The notes: generated from the sequence alone by a model not told the origin. 57,766 nucleotides of DNA from a bacterium (GCA_028689495.1 JAQTWB010000011.1:1-57766); one strand, 5' to 3'. Positions 33,621 through 44,978 are shown, counted from the stretch's first letter. Numbers and translations: made by a program.

Positions 33621-34823
33621 ATGTCAGTGAATGAAAACGTCAAAATATTGGAGTCTATTTCCGGGCTTTATCTTGGGGGCTATCATGCCGGGATAAAGAA
33701 CAGCGGGACAAAGAAAGACATTGCCTACTTTTTTGCCCCCCAGGCGACCGGAATTGCCGGAGTTTTTACCAAGAATAACTTTTTTGCCCCTTCTGTTGCC
33801 TGGAGCCGTAATGTCGTTAAATCTGGCAAAGCGCACGCGATAATCGTTAATTCTGGCAATGCTAACGCGGGAAATGGTCGACGGGGCGAGGAGGACGTTG
33901 AGATGACAGCGCGAGAAGCTGCGGCTCTTCTCGGTATCAGGCCAGCGGAAGTGGCGGTGGCTTCAACAGGCAAGATTGGTGTGCCGATGCCGATGGAGAA
34001 GTTTATTCCTGGTGTGCAGCAGATGCTTGCGCACTGGAAGCAGACTGATGCGCGGGCTGCGGCCGAGGCGATCATGACGACCGATACTGTGATGAAACTT
34101 GCCGGCAGTGAGTTCATCGCTGGTTCCGAGCCTTGTGTGGTTGCCGGGATGACCAAAGGGTCGGGAATGATAGCGCCGAATATGGCAACGACGCTGACCT
34201 TTATCGCCACTGACCTGAACTGGAGTCATGACGTCTTGCAGCATTGTTTGCGCGAGGTGAACGAGGCGACTTTTAATATGGTTTCGGTGGACACTGACAC
34301 TTCAAGTAACGATATGGTGTTGCTGCTGGCGACCGGGGCGAAAAATGTACCGGTGACAACCGAACATCGGACGCAGTTTGTTGAAGCGCTTTTTCATGTG
34401 ATGAAGTCGCTCGCCGTGCAGATTGTCCAGGATGGTGAAGGAGCGACAAAGCTTATTGAAGCCCGTGTTTCCGGGGCTTTGAATGTCGATGAAGCGCGGC
34501 GTATGGCGAAGTCGATCATTGACTCTCCGCTGGTCAAGACGGCAGTTTGCGGTGAGGATCCAAATTGGGGTCGAGTGTTGGCCGCAGCAGGAAAAGTTGA
34601 AAACACATCTTTTGCGCAAGAAAAGGTCAGTCTCAGTTTCGGCACTGAACTGATAGTTGTCGATGGTGAGCCTTTGTGCCAGCCGCGTGAAGTATATGCG
34701 GCACAGATGAAGGGGCGCGAAGTGCTGATCGCACTTGATCTTAATCAGGGTGAGCACGAAGCCACGGCATGGGGCTGTGATTTGACCCACGGTTATATTG
34801 ATATCAATACAGAGTATTCGTGA
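33621..34823 (+). CDS. argJ: Glutamate N-acetyltransferase / amino-acid acetyltransferase
   Basis: A 400-residue ArgJ that recycles the acetyl group from N-acetylornithine to glutamate in arginine synthesis. The autocleavage site GSGMIAPNMATTLTFI is intact, with the nucleophilic Thr after A, and the upstream NSGNANAGNG and downstream SVDTDTSSNDMVL and CGEDPNWGRVLAAAG motifs are all present. It is the first gene of an argJ-argB-argF run. The stop is 10 bases before argB and its last codons contain the argB ribosome site. Confidence 0.95.
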   Translation: MSVNENVKILESISGLYLGGYHAGIKNSGTKKDIAYFFAPQATGIAGVFTKNNFFAPSVAWSRNVVKSGKAHAIIVNSGNANAGNGRRGEEDVEMTAREAAALLGIRPAEVAVASTGKIGVPMPMEKFIPGVQQMLAHWKQTDARAAAEAIMTTDTVMKLAGSEFIAGSEPCVVAGMTKGSGMIAPNMATTLTFIATDLNWSHDVLQHCLREVNEATFNMVSVDTDTSSNDMVLLLATGAKNVPVTTEHRTQFVEALFHVMKSLAVQIVQDGEGATKLIEARVSGALNVDEARRMAKSIIDSPLVKTAVCGEDPNWGRVLAAAGKVENTSFAQEKVSLSFGTELIVVDGEPLCQPREVYAAQMKGREVLIALDLNQGEHEATAWGCDLTHGYIDINTEYS

Positions 34824-34833
34824 GGAGGAACTA

Positions 34834-35697
34834 ATGTATCAGGAGAGAATCAACAAGGCGAAGATCCTTCTTGAGGCGCTGCCCTATATTAAGCGTTTTC
34901 ATGGGGCGACGATCGTCATTAAGTATGGCGGTTCGTTGATGGTGCAGGAAGAGCGCAAAGGTATGTTCGCCGCTGATATCGTACTGCTGAAATACGTTGG
35001 TATGAATCCGGTAATCGTTCATGGCGGCGGCAAGGAAATAAGCCGTTGGATGGAGAAGCTTGGCAAGAAGGCAGTATTTGTCGATGGACTGAGAGTCACT
35101 GATGCCGAGACGATGGAAATTACCGAGATGGTGCTTTCGGGGAAGATCAACAATGAAGTCGTTTCGCTGATTAACCAGGCGGGGGGTCGTGCTGTTGGCC
35201 TTTCTGGCAAAGACGCGCGAATGTTTCGCGCAGAGCGGATGAAGACGGAAAAAGACCGCGATCTTGGTCAGGTTGGCACCGTTACATCAGTTGATGTCGG
35301 GCTCATCGAAACTCTTTCCAATGACGGTTACATACCAGTGATTTCTTCGGTCGGGATTAGTGAAGATGGTGAAAGCCTTAACATGAATGCCGACGATGTC
35401 GCGGCGGCTGTGGCGCTTGGGCTGGGGGCAAAAAAGCTTGTCTATCTGACTGATGTTCAGGGAATTATGAAAGATGATAATTTGATTCCAGCGCTTGACT
35501 ACGCTGAAGCAACCGAGTTGTTGAATAGTCCGACCATATCAGGAGGAATGAAGCCGAAGCTTGAGTGTTCGCTACACGCCTTGGCGGGAACAGTGGATAA
35601 TGTGCATATCATCAATGGTTCAGTGGAGCATGCGGTGTTGCTTGAGCTATTCACGGATATTGGTATTGGCACTATGATTACATCAGACGGTAAGTAA
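34834..35697 (+). CDS. argB: Acetylglutamate kinase
   Basis: A 287-residue amino-acid kinase that phosphorylates N-acetylglutamate. Motifs: IVIKYGGSLM, VIVHGGGKEISRWM, INNEVVSLINQAGGRAVGLSG and MNADDVAAAVALGLGA. The ATG at 34834 follows GAGGAGGAACTA and gives the usual N-terminus; an upstream in-frame start at 34798 lies within argJ and is unlikely. It is followed by argF after 12 bases. Confidence 0.95.
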   Translation: MYQERINKAKILLEALPYIKRFHGATIVIKYGGSLMVQEERKGMFAADIVLLKYVGMNPVIVHGGGKEISRWMEKLGKKAVFVDGLRVTDAETMEITEMVLSGKINNEVVSLINQAGGRAVGLSGKDARMFRAERMKTEKDRDLGQVGTVTSVDVGLIETLSNDGYIPVISSVGISEDGESLNMNADDVAAAVALGLGAKKLVYLTDVQGIMKDDNLIPALDYAEATELLNSPTISGGMKPKLECSLHALAGTVDNVHIINGSVEHAVLLELFTDIGIGTMITSDGK

Positions 35698-35709
35698 AGG
35701 CGGGACAAG

Positions 35710-36603
35710 ATGAAACGCGATTTTCTCAGTATCAGACAATATCAGTCCGATGAAATCCGTGAATTGCTTAAAGTTGCGCATAGCCTGAAAAAAGAATTGA
35801 AGGCTGGCGTTGGCAAGAGAACGCTGGAGGGAAAGACGCTGGCAATGGTTTTTCAGAAGCCCTCAAACCGCACACGAATTTCTTTTGAAGTCGGAATGTA
35901 TCAGTTGGGCGGCACAGTTGTTTTTATCAAGCCTGATGAGATTCGCATGGGGGAGCGTGAGCCGATTGCTGATATCGCCCGGGTCATGTCGCGTTATGTC
36001 GACGCTGTGATGATTCGCACCTTCTCGCACAAGGACCTGGAAGAATTTGCCAATTACGCAACGGTGCCGGTGATTAACGGACTTTCAGATTGTTATCATC
36101 CCTGTCAGGCACTTGCTGACATCATGACGATTGAAGAGCGATTTGGTAGCGCGGCGGGGAGGAAGATAGTTTATGTTGGCGATGGCAACAATGTCTGCCA
36201 TTCGTTGGTTAATATCGCTGGCAAGGTTGATGCCGAGATAGTTGTCTGTTGTCCTGAAGGCTACGAACCGGATAAGGACTGTATGTGTGGCAATTGGACA
36301 CTTTCTCATGATCCGCAACAGGCGGTGAAAGGTGCCGATGTTGTTTATACCGATGTCTGGACATCCATGGGACAGGAAGAGGAGACGGAACGTCGTTTGA
36401 AGGAATTTCAGGGATACTCGATTACGACCGAGTTGATGTTTCGGGCCAGTGACAAGGCGATCTTTATGCATTGCCTGCCAGCCCATCGCGGAGAAGAAGT
36501 GGCAGCGGATGTTGTAGAGTCGGCAGCCTCGGTGATTTTTGACCAGGCGGAGAATCGCCTCCACGCCCAGAAAGCGGTGTTGCAGGCGCTTCTCGCTTCA
36601 TAG
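35710..36603 (+). CDS. argF: Ornithine carbamoyltransferase
   Basis: A 297-residue enzyme that makes citrulline from ornithine and carbamoyl phosphate. It shows the carbamoyl-phosphate motif PSNRTRISFEVG (S-x-R-T-R), the HPCQAL motif in DCYHPCQALADI, and the ornithine-loop FMHCLPAHRGEE. Length is normal for the anabolic enzyme. It completes the argJBF set; argC, argD, argG and argH are not in the window. Confidence 0.95.
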   Translation: MKRDFLSIRQYQSDEIRELLKVAHSLKKELKAGVGKRTLEGKTLAMVFQKPSNRTRISFEVGMYQLGGTVVFIKPDEIRMGEREPIADIARVMSRYVDAVMIRTFSHKDLEEFANYATVPVINGLSDCYHPCQALADIMTIEERFGSAAGRKIVYVGDGNNVCHSLVNIAGKVDAEIVVCCPEGYEPDKDCMCGNWTLSHDPQQAVKGADVVYTDVWTSMGQEEETERRLKEFQGYSITTELMFRASDKAIFMHCLPAHRGEEVAADVVESAASVIFDQAENRLHAQKAVLQALLAS

Positions 36604-36628
36604 GACATAGCAAACGGAGAGGGGAATA

Positions 36629-37798
36629 ATGTCCGACGATTTATTGAGAGAAGACATTTCTTTCGACGAAATTATCGACAGGCGCAGCCAGAGCAGTCTG
36701 AAATGGACGAAGTATAAAGACCCTGACGTTATTCCACTTTGGCTCGCTGATATGGATTTTCGTGTCGCTGCACCAATCAGAGATGCGGTTCGGCGCGACA
36801 CTGATTTTGCTGTCTGGGGTTATACGCTTCCTTCAATTGAGCTGAAAGAAGCAATCGCCGCCTGGCTTTTTCGCGAACATGGTTGGAAGGTGGAGCTTGA
36901 CTGGATTGATTTTATTCCTAGTGCAGTTTCCGCCCTTTATCTCGCCTCACGTATCTGTGCTGAGCCCGGTGGGCGCGTTATTTGCGCACCGCCAATTTAT
37001 CCGCCTTTTCGAACAATTACCGCAAAGGCTGAGCGCGTTGGGGTGGAGATTCCATTACTTAGGGTCGGCGATGAGTGGTTGCTTGATTTTGAGAAGATAG
37101 AAGCTGAGCTTAAACTTGGCGCAAAACTTTTTCTTTTCTGTAGCCCGCATAATCCGGTGGGCAAGGTTTATTCCCGTGAAGAACTCGATACTCTTTTTTC
37201 GTTGCTCAGGCGTTATGATGCCTGGCTCTGTTCGGACGAGCTTCATAGCTCACTCGTGCTGTCGAAAGACAAGCAACACATCCCTTCGGCGATAGCGGCA
37301 GGCGATTACTTTGAGCGCACAATTACAATCGTTGGTCCCGGGAAGACATTTAATATATCAGGTCTTGGTGTAAGTGTTTTAATTATTCCTGATGCCTCAC
37401 TTCGCCATCGCTGGTTTACTGTGTCTGATGGCGTCATCCCACATGTTGATCGTCTGGCATATCTGGCTACTCATGCGGCGTATGCGGAGGGACGCGAGTG
37501 GTATCTGAAATTAATCGACTACCTGCGTGAAAATCGCGAGATTGTTGCTCGTCGTGTTGCGGAGATGCCTCACATTTCAATGCATCTGCCTGATGCTACT
37601 TATCTGGCCTGGATTCACACCGGTGAAACTATTGCTGGCATAAAACCCGCACCTTTTTTTGAGAAGTATGGCGTAGGCCTGGCTCCGGGGCTTGCTTTTG
37701 GCGATGATAATTACCTGCGCCTTAATTTTGCCTGCCCGAGGTCATTGTTGATTCAGGCCCTGGATCGTATGGAGGAGGCGTTAGCCCGGATGTCGTAA
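36629..37798 (+). CDS. MalY/PatB-family aminotransferase (cystathionine beta-lyase-like)
   Basis: A 389-residue fold-type I PLP enzyme. Key features: DVIPLWLADMDF at the N-terminus, FCSPHNPVGKVY, SDELHSSLVL, and the PLP-lysine motif GPGKTFNISGLG. The DVIPLWLADMDF start and the SDELH motif are those of the MalY/PatB group, which cleave cystathionine or cysteine conjugates. It lies 25 bases downstream of argF with the site GGAGAGGGGAATA before ATG, so it probably shares the arg transcript. A role in methionine or sulfur metabolism is inferred. Confidence 0.88.
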   Translation: MSDDLLREDISFDEIIDRRSQSSLKWTKYKDPDVIPLWLADMDFRVAAPIRDAVRRDTDFAVWGYTLPSIELKEAIAAWLFREHGWKVELDWIDFIPSAVSALYLASRICAEPGGRVICAPPIYPPFRTITAKAERVGVEIPLLRVGDEWLLDFEKIEAELKLGAKLFLFCSPHNPVGKVYSREELDTLFSLLRRYDAWLCSDELHSSLVLSKDKQHIPSAIAAGDYFERTITIVGPGKTFNISGLGVSVLIIPDASLRHRWFTVSDGVIPHVDRLAYLATHAAYAEGREWYLKLIDYLRENREIVARRVAEMPHISMHLPDATYLAWIHTGETIAGIKPAPFFEKYGVGLAPGLAFGDDNYLRLNFACPRSLLIQALDRMEEALARMS

Positions 37799-37867
37799 GT
37801 AGTTTCCCTGGTTGTGAAGTTGGTTCGGTATGATTTGACTGTAAATCTTTAATTTAGGGAGGGACTG

Positions 37868-38224
37868 ATGACAACATTAAGCGAGAAGACCTGTATTCCC
37901 TGTAAAGGCGGAGTTCCGCCAATATCCCAATCAGCGATAGAACTGTTTCTTCGTGAGCTTCCCGAATGGCGAGTTGTTGACGATCACCATCTGGAGAAGC
38001 GATTTAAATTCAAGAATTTTCTCGATGCTCTTTCTTTTGTCAATGAGATTGGGGCGATCGCTGAAGAACAACAACATCACCCTAACATTTCATTTACCTG
38101 GGGGCAGGTAACAGTTCAGATCTGGACTCATAAAATCGACAACATGACTGAAAGCGACTTTATCCTTGCAGCTAGAATTGAGGAGATTGACAGTTTAGTC
38201 ATTGCTGCGAAAACAGATGAATGA
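37868..38224 (+). CDS. 4a-hydroxytetrahydrobiopterin dehydratase (pterin-4a-carbinolamine dehydratase)
   Basis: A 118-residue protein with the family motif EEQQHHPNISFTWGQVTVQI, where the H-H-P and following W-H (IWTHKIDN) residues form the active site. It recycles oxidised pterin cofactor of aromatic-amino-acid hydroxylases, none of which is visible here; in many bacteria it also contributes to other pterin chemistry. ATG is preceded by GGGAGGGACTG. Confidence 0.93.
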   Translation: MTTLSEKTCIPCKGGVPPISQSAIELFLRELPEWRVVDDHHLEKRFKFKNFLDALSFVNEIGAIAEEQQHHPNISFTWGQVTVQIWTHKIDNMTESDFILAARIEEIDSLVIAAKTDE

Positions 38225-38546
38225 TGATGCGCATAAAAGCAGCCGCGCTACCAGATGCGACTAAGGACCAATATACGGCTTTGTTTGGCGGTGTTATGGA
38301 ACGGAAAAACTAAAGTGCAAGCAGTTGTTCGGATGCTAACCTTTATTAGTTTTTCTTTTGCAGGGCCCAAATGGCCCTGCATTTACTGCGCTTGATATTC
38401 TTAATAACGCGCAGGCATCCAGCTCACGCTGTCTGCATTTTGGATGTGCTTTTCAACATACCCAAAGGATGGGGTTTGCAGGAATGTCTGGGTTAAAGGA
38501 AAAGTTGGTTTAAGGTGTTTCCTATTTTTCATTGGCGGGTGATGAC
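38225..38546. other. 322-bp interval before pcm holding dispersed element copy B
   Basis: No gene is supported. The right half is filled by the ~112-bp dispersed element at 38355-38466 (reverse orientation to the copy at 3994). The rest shows no clear promoter or terminator to my eye. Confidence 0.6.
38355..38466 (-). repeat. Dispersed ~112-bp element, copy B
   Basis: Reverse complement of this segment aligns end to end with 3994-4103 with 10 substitutions and a 2-bp indel. In the third hairpin copy B has TGCAGGGCC pairing with GGCCCTGCA where copy A has TGTAGGGCC with GGCCCTACA: a paired T-A to C-G change that keeps the stem. The first hairpin survives with one mismatch and one wobble; the second is weakened. 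Confidence 0.85.
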
Positions 38547-39266
38547 ATGAAAAGTGAAATGAAACGGCTGCTTGAAGAAATCAAAGATGACGCGCGAAAA
38601 ATGCGATGTTATCTGGGAAAGGATACGATTGATTCGCGTGTACTTGCCGCATTATCTCTGGTGCCCCGGCATCTCTTTGTTCCTGAAGATTCCCGTGACG
38701 AAGCGTACGCCGATAAAGCTTTGTCTATCGGAGCAGAGCAGACAATTTCTCAGCCATTCATCGTTGCGTTGATGACTGATTTGCTACAGACAAAACCGCA
38801 GGACCGGATACTTGAGATTGGCACAGGCTCCGGATATCAAGCAGCTGTGCTGTCCCATTTGGTTAAACGAGTATATTCGCTTGAAATTGTCGAGAGTCTT
38901 GCCATTGAGGCACATCGCAGGTTGGAGCGGCTTGGCTATTTAAATATTGAGACCTCTTGCGCAAATGGCTTTTATGGCTGGGCGGAACATGCACCCTACG
39001 ATGGAATTATTGTTACCGCAGCAACGCCAGAGGTGCCTTCGGCATTGATTGAGCAGCTTAAGCCGGGTGGCTGCTTGGTGATTCCAGTTGGCGAGTCGCA
39101 GAAAGAATTTGGATGGCACGAGAGATTTGGATTTCAAGAGGGTTCTGGGGGACAGGAGCTTTGTGTGTTCAAAAAAGGCGATAACGGCGAGATCGAATCG
39201 CGCGATGTGTTGCCAGTTCGTTTTGTGCCATTTACCGGATTATCTTTTGATAATCATGGCATTTGA
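38547..39266 (+). CDS. pcm: Protein-L-isoaspartate O-methyltransferase
   Basis: A 239-residue SAM methyltransferase that repairs isoaspartyl residues in damaged proteins. The SAM-binding motif ILEIGTGSGYQAAVLS, the preceding AEQTISQPFIVALM substrate motif and VPRHLFVPE are all characteristic of Pcm. The C-terminus has VLPVRFVPFTG as in bacterial Pcm. The ATG at 38547 is preferred over an in-frame TTG at 38532. It is followed by a structured non-coding interval and the convergent lptB gene. Confidence 0.93.
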   Translation: MKSEMKRLLEEIKDDARKMRCYLGKDTIDSRVLAALSLVPRHLFVPEDSRDEAYADKALSIGAEQTISQPFIVALMTDLLQTKPQDRILEIGTGSGYQAAVLSHLVKRVYSLEIVESLAIEAHRRLERLGYLNIETSCANGFYGWAEHAPYDGIIVTAATPEVPSALIEQLKPGGCLVIPVGESQKEFGWHERFGFQEGSGGQELCVFKKGDNGEIESRDVLPVRFVPFTGLSFDNHGI

Positions 39267-39360
39267 AATACTGATTTGCCTTTTAATGGCCGCAGTGGTT
39301 TTTATCGTATAGATGTAGTTGTGTTCTTCCTTGAATGGTTCTCAAATGGACTTCCACAAA

Positions 39361-39472
39361 GGGGCAGTATATTGGTCTTTGGTCGCATCCGCTGGCGCGG
39401 CTGCTTCAATATACCCCTCCCGCTCACGTTGGTAGCGACTGCGTCGGGAAATTCATACTGGGAGGGCTATAT
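39361..39472 (+). other. Structured intergenic element with two mutually exclusive stems
   Basis: Between the convergent pcm and lptB genes. The segment CAATATACCCCTCCC at 39407-39421 can pair upstream with GGGG(CAG)TATATTG at 39361-39374 (11 pairs with a 3-base bulge) or downstream with GGGAGGGCTATAT at 39460-39472 (12 of 13 pairs). Both pairings share the same bases, so only one can form. Smaller inner stems exist in both loops. The function is unknown; it may be a 3'-UTR structure, a small RNA or a relic element. Confidence 0.5.
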
Positions 39473-39501
39473 CTCTGATACTAAAGAGTTCAGACGATTT
39501 G

Positions 39502-40260
39502 TTACAGGCGGAAACCTTCACCAAGGTAATAACGGCGAGCTTTTTCTGAATTGGCAATTTCCTCTGGCGTACCTGATTCGACAATTTTGCCATCACTCAG
39601 AATATAAGCTTTTGTGCAGATGCCCAGTGTTTCGCGAACATTGTGGTCGGTGATGAGAACTCCTATTCCACGGCGCTGCAACTCACGGACGAGAACCTGA
39701 AGATCGCCTACAACTATCGGGTCAATCCCGGCAAAAGGTTCGTCAAGCAGCATAAACTTTGGCGAGCAGGCCAAAGCACGGGCAATCTCAACCCGTCTTC
39801 GTTCCCCGCCAGATAATGAATAAGCCATGCTTCGTCGGACTTTTTGTAGATTAAGCTCCTCAATCAGTTCTTCCATTCGTTTAATTTGGCGTTCTTCCTG
39901 TCCCGCATAGTCTGGCAACATTTGAAGAATCGCCAAAATATTGTTTTCAACGGTCATTTTACGGAACACAGATGCTTCCTGTGGTAGATAAGTCAGACCT
40001 TTGCGCGCTCGTTCATACATTGGCTCATGAGTGATATCTTCACCGGCCAAAAGGATAGCTCCGTTCTCAGGTCGGACAAGGCCAACGACCATATAAAAGG
40101 TTGTTGTTTTACCGGCACCATTGGGTCCGAGTAAGCCAACGATTTCACCAGGAGCAACCGAAATGTCGACACCGGCGACAACCTTTCTCCCTTTATAAGT
40201 CTTTTCAAGACCGCGAGCTTCCAGTACCGAGCTTGTTGGTATTGTCTGGCTTCCCATCAT
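39502..40260 (-). CDS. lptB: LPS export ABC transporter ATP-binding protein
   Basis: A 252-residue ABC ATPase that powers lipopolysaccharide transport with LptF and LptG. Walker A is [11 protein letters not shown] (Lys 51), the Q-loop [13 protein letters not shown], the signature [16 protein letters not shown] and Walker [14 protein letters not shown] are followed by the switch His in [10 protein letters not shown]. All are typical of LptB. Start overlaps the lptA stop by 4 bases (ATGA), so it is coupled to lptA. It is the last gene of the pyrG-kdsA-lptC-lptA-lptB series. Confidence 0.96.
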   Translation of the reverse strand: MMGSQTIPTSSVLEARGLEKTYKGRKVVAGVDISVAPGEIVGLLGPNGAGKTTTFYMVVGLVRPENGAILLAGEDITHEPMYERARKGLTYLPQEASVFRKMTVENNILAILQMLPDYAGQEERQIKRMEELIEELNLQKVRRSMAYSLSGGERRRVEIARALACSPKFMLLDEPFAGIDPIVVGDLQVLVRELQRRGIGVLITDHNVRETLGICTKAYILSDGKIVESGTPEEIANSEKARRYYLGEGFRL

Positions 40261-40820
40261 TTACCTCCTTCAAGCCCTTTTTTCTTTATATCTTCCATGC
40301 CAATAGATTGTCCCTCAGTTTGGACAACCTTTACTCTGACATTACCTTCGGCTTCACTCCGGTCTTCGTTGAGGAAAACTCGAATTACATCCGCAGTGAG
40401 AATATTTCCTTTGTTGTATACTTCAGGGCCTTCGGTGAGTGTGACAACAGAGTCTTTGACCTTATAGACGCCTCTTTGGGCTGCCGCTCTCAGGTTATCT
40501 CCTTTGCTGATAACCACATTTTTTTCACACACGACTTCGTCCATCTGATTTTTATCATCATAGGTGCCAGTAACTTTTTCCGCGGTGATCAGCATTTCAC
40601 CCTGCGAGATCTTTACATCTCCCCGATAGGTAAATACCCGTCCTTCGGCATCCAGCTCAAGCGAGTTTGAATTGATATACAGCGGTTGACTGGAGTCGAA
40701 CTTGTCTGCTCCAAGAGTCGAGGCAACGTTAGTTTTGGTTTCTTCCGCTTCAATCAACGAAGGGCCGTGGAAGACGCACAGCAGCAATGCAGCAAGAGCA
40801 AAAATTTTGAAAACTGTCAT
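40257..40820 (-). CDS. lptA: LptA-like periplasmic LPS-transport protein
   Basis: A 187-residue protein with a signal peptide ([19 protein letters not shown], cut probably before EAEET) and an OstA-like beta-jellyroll: [39 protein letters not shown] and repeated strands to residue ~170. It bridges LPS across the periplasm. The ATG at 40820 is chosen because it yields a normal signal peptide and lies 7 bases after the lptC stop with AAGGA upstream; a longer start would run deep into lptC. The C-terminus is short and Lys/Gly-rich. Confidence 0.9.
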   Translation of the reverse strand: MTVFKIFALAALLLCVFHGPSLIEAEETKTNVASTLGADKFDSSQPLYINSNSLELDAEGRVFTYRGDVKISQGEMLITAEKVTGTYDDKNQMDEVVCEKNVVISKGDNLRAAAQRGVYKVKDSVVTLTEGPEVYNKGNILTADVIRVFLNEDRSEAEGNVRVKVVQTEGQSIGMEDIKKKGLEGGK

Positions 40821-40827
40821 TTTAAGT

Positions 40828-41475
40828 TCATTCCTTAACAATATTCCCAACTGCCGAAAGTTTGTTGCTATCGAGTAATCCCTTGATAAACTTTGACCTG
40901 ACGTTATGTTCAAGTCTGATATAGCGGTCATTTAGGTCGGCGATCATCCCCTTGCCTTGTATCAAGAATCCATTGCCGAAAATCTCAACATCAGAAACAG
41001 ATCTTACTTCCTCAGCTTCTGCAATATAAACAGCAGAATCAGTCAGGACTGTTGTTCCATCCTCAAGCTTCACCTTAACATTTCCTGCAAGCTCAACCTT
41101 ACTGATACTGCCGTCAATTATCACCAGGCGCGCTGAGTCCGAATTAAGGAATACCTTGCTGCCATCTTCGCGATAGACAATGAGATCCATCTCCGCAACA
41201 TTTGTCACTCCTGTGGAAGAAAGGAATCGCGCTTCGGCTGCTTTCACTTCCCAGACAGGTGTGCCTGCTTTAGTTTCTACGCGATGGAAGTCCTGAATAG
41301 TTACCGCTGATTGATCCGCGGCACTTTGACTCTGCATGTCCGTTCCTGAAGACGAAAAAAGCGGACGCCGGCCAGAGGAACGTTGAACAAGAGAGCTTAA
41401 GAGGAAGATGGAAAACGTCATTCCGAGAAACAGGAAGACCCTCTGAGCGAAGATATGACGCGTGGCTGTGGTCAT
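40828..41475 (-). CDS. lptC: LptC-like inner-membrane LPS-transport protein
   Basis: A 215-residue bitopic protein: one N-terminal membrane helix (VFLFLGMTFSIFLLSSLVQ) then a periplasmic LptC/YrbK-type beta-jellyroll beginning TIQDFHRVETKAGTPVWEVK, with the typical ARFLSSTGVTNVAEMDLIVY and DSARLVIIDGSISKVELAGN strands. It receives LPS from LptBFG and hands it to LptA. It overlaps kdsA by 4 bases (ATGA), so the two are coupled. Confidence 0.88.
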   Translation of the reverse strand: MTTATRHIFAQRVFLFLGMTFSIFLLSSLVQRSSGRRPLFSSSGTDMQSQSAADQSAVTIQDFHRVETKAGTPVWEVKAAEARFLSSTGVTNVAEMDLIVYREDGSKVFLNSDSARLVIIDGSISKVELAGNVKVKLEDGTTVLTDSAVYIAEAEEVRSVSDVEIFGNGFLIQGKGMIADLNDRYIRLEHNVRSKFIKGLLDSNKLSAVGNIVKE

Positions 41476-42293
41476 GGTTCCAGCGTGGCTATCCTCTGCA
41501 GGTTGCGCAGAAAGGATTCGAGGCTATCGATTGGCAACATATTTGGTCCATCAGATGGAGCTTGATCTGGATTTGAGTGAGCTTCGACAAAAATGCCATC
41601 TACGCCATATGCTACAGCCGCTCGTGCCAGAGGCTCGACAAATGAGCGGTTACCCCCAGACTTACCCCCAGCTCCACCCATAACCTGGACAGAATGTGTT
41701 GCGTCGTAAATAACAGGGAATCCACTACTAGCCATCATTGATAAACCGCGAAGATCCACGACAAGGTCGCGGTACCCGTGACATGTCCCTCGTTCACACA
41801 GCATAATATTTTCGTTGCCGGTGGAGGCGATTTTCTCTGCAACAAAATGCATGTCATCGGGATGGAGGAATTGGCCTTTTTTGACAAGAACTGCTTTGCC
41901 GGTACGCCCGGCAGCAATCAGCAGGCTTGTCTGTCGGCAAAGAAACGCGGGTATCTGAACTACATCAACAACACTGCCAGCCAGTATTACATCTTCAACA
42001 TCATGAACATCAGTAACAATCGGCAATCCGAACTCCTGCCGGATCTCACCGAGAATTTTCAGTCCCTCATCAATTCCCGGGCCACGGAAACCGGAGAGAG
42101 AAGTGCGGTTTGCCTTGTCATATGACGCTTTGAAAATAAGTGGGAAATTCAGGCGCTGGCATATTCGGGAGATCTTTTCGGCTTCTCGTAGCACATGCTC
42201 ACGGGACTCAATTACGCAGGGGCCACAAAATAATACGAGACCACTCCCCACGTTCGGACCACTCTCCCCACCAATTCTGAAAGTTCGTTTCAT
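41472..42293 (-). CDS. kdsA: 3-deoxy-8-phosphooctulonate synthase (KDO-8-P synthase)
   Basis: A 273-residue enzyme condensing phosphoenolpyruvate with arabinose 5-phosphate for Kdo synthesis. Signatures: FCGPCVIESREHVL, FKASYDKANRTSLSGFRGPG, VTDVHD, LVKKGQFLHPDDM and VIYDATHSVQVMGGAGGKSG. It follows pyrG by 11 bases. The kdsD and kdsC genes that commonly sit between kdsA and lptC are missing here. Confidence 0.96.
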   Translation of the reverse strand: MKRTFRIGGESGPNVGSGLVLFCGPCVIESREHVLREAEKISRICQRLNFPLIFKASYDKANRTSLSGFRGPGIDEGLKILGEIRQEFGLPIVTDVHDVEDVILAGSVVDVVQIPAFLCRQTSLLIAAGRTGKAVLVKKGQFLHPDDMHFVAEKIASTGNENIMLCERGTCHGYRDLVVDLRGLSMMASSGFPVIYDATHSVQVMGGAGGKSGGNRSFVEPLARAAVAYGVDGIFVEAHSNPDQAPSDGPNMLPIDSLESFLRNLQRIATLEP

Positions 42294-42304
42294 TTATTTT
42301 ACCT

Positions 42305-43990
<1,686 letters not shown>

Positions 43991-44207
43991 TCAGGATCTC
44001 GTGTTTTAACGGTAGATGCTTCTCCTGGGCGGGGAAGAAACCACTTAAAGATAATGCTCATTAAGCATAATATCTGTGCCGATCTCCGTTTTTATGAAAA
44101 ATCCAAGCTGGAATAATCTCTTAACAAAAAAAGATTGTTCTGCCCACCGCTCCCGTGCTGAAATATCGCTCAAACCATCAGGACAAATAATTCAATCAGA
44201 GGCGGCA

Positions 44208-44978
44208 ATGAACGACCAGCAGGCAAAAAAGAATTCTGGATGCAGGAAAGGCTGTGGCTGTCTGATTATTGTAATCATAGTAATATTCCTCGGAATCCTC
44301 GGTCTGGCGTTTCTTGTCTACCGGGAAGTTAAAAATAATCTGAGTCCTTACATTGAACCATCCCCTCGAGTCTCGATTGTCAAACAGCTTGATGAGGATG
44401 CAGCTGAACGTCTGAAGCACAAAATTGCTAAAATCAGTGGGCAGCTGGCAGGCAGTTCCTGTTGGGCTTTCCCGGAAGAAGAACAGTTGACGCCTCTGCA
44501 GCCTACCCTGCAGGATTTGAATAATCCTGAGCTTGTGGCGATGAACAGCGAGGAAGTTACTTCATTGATAAATCAGTTGTTAATGGATTCTTATTTTCCA
44601 ACCACAATTGAAATCACTCTTGAAGGCAATCGGGCAAAGATCGCGGGCTCTCTCCTTACTTTCGGGCAATACGTGAACTTCACTAGCGAAGCTCAAATAT
44701 TTTTCACGGATGGTCAGTGGTATTTTATTCCTGACAACCTGTTCCTGGCCAATGAAGACTTGATGAAGAAGAAAGAAATGCAGGAACAAAATCCCATTGA
44801 AAGCATTATGCAGAAAATGCACTTTAATGCAGACATTCGGGCGCGAATGTCTCATTTCTGCCCAAAGCAGGTCTTTGTCGATGAAGGAATGTTATATTTT
44901 GACCTGCGAGAAGCAAACGCTGACAGGGGAAAAGACATTCATGTCAAGAGTTCAGACCCAGGCACCGTTCCTGATTAA
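44208..44978 (+). CDS. Membrane-anchored hypothetical protein
   Basis: A 256-residue protein. A Cys-rich N-terminus (GCRKGCGCLI) runs into one membrane helix (residues ~18-43), followed by a periplasmic or extracytoplasmic domain with mixed strands. No family is recognised. The ATG at 44208 follows AGAGGCGGCA; longer starts in frame lack a site. It is divergent from pyrG. Its last 27 bases overlap the 3' end of the convergent aminopeptidase gene. The Gly/Cys motif before the helix is unusual and could be modified or metal-bound. Confidence 0.65.
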   Translation: MNDQQAKKNSGCRKGCGCLIIVIIVIFLGILGLAFLVYREVKNNLSPYIEPSPRVSIVKQLDEDAAERLKHKIAKISGQLAGSSCWAFPEEEQLTPLQPTLQDLNNPELVAMNSEEVTSLINQLLMDSYFPTTIEITLEGNRAKIAGSLLTFGQYVNFTSEAQIFFTDGQWYFIPDNLFLANEDLMKKKEMQEQNPIESIMQKMHFNADIRARMSHFCPKQVFVDEGMLYFDLREANADRGKDIHVKSSDPGTVPD

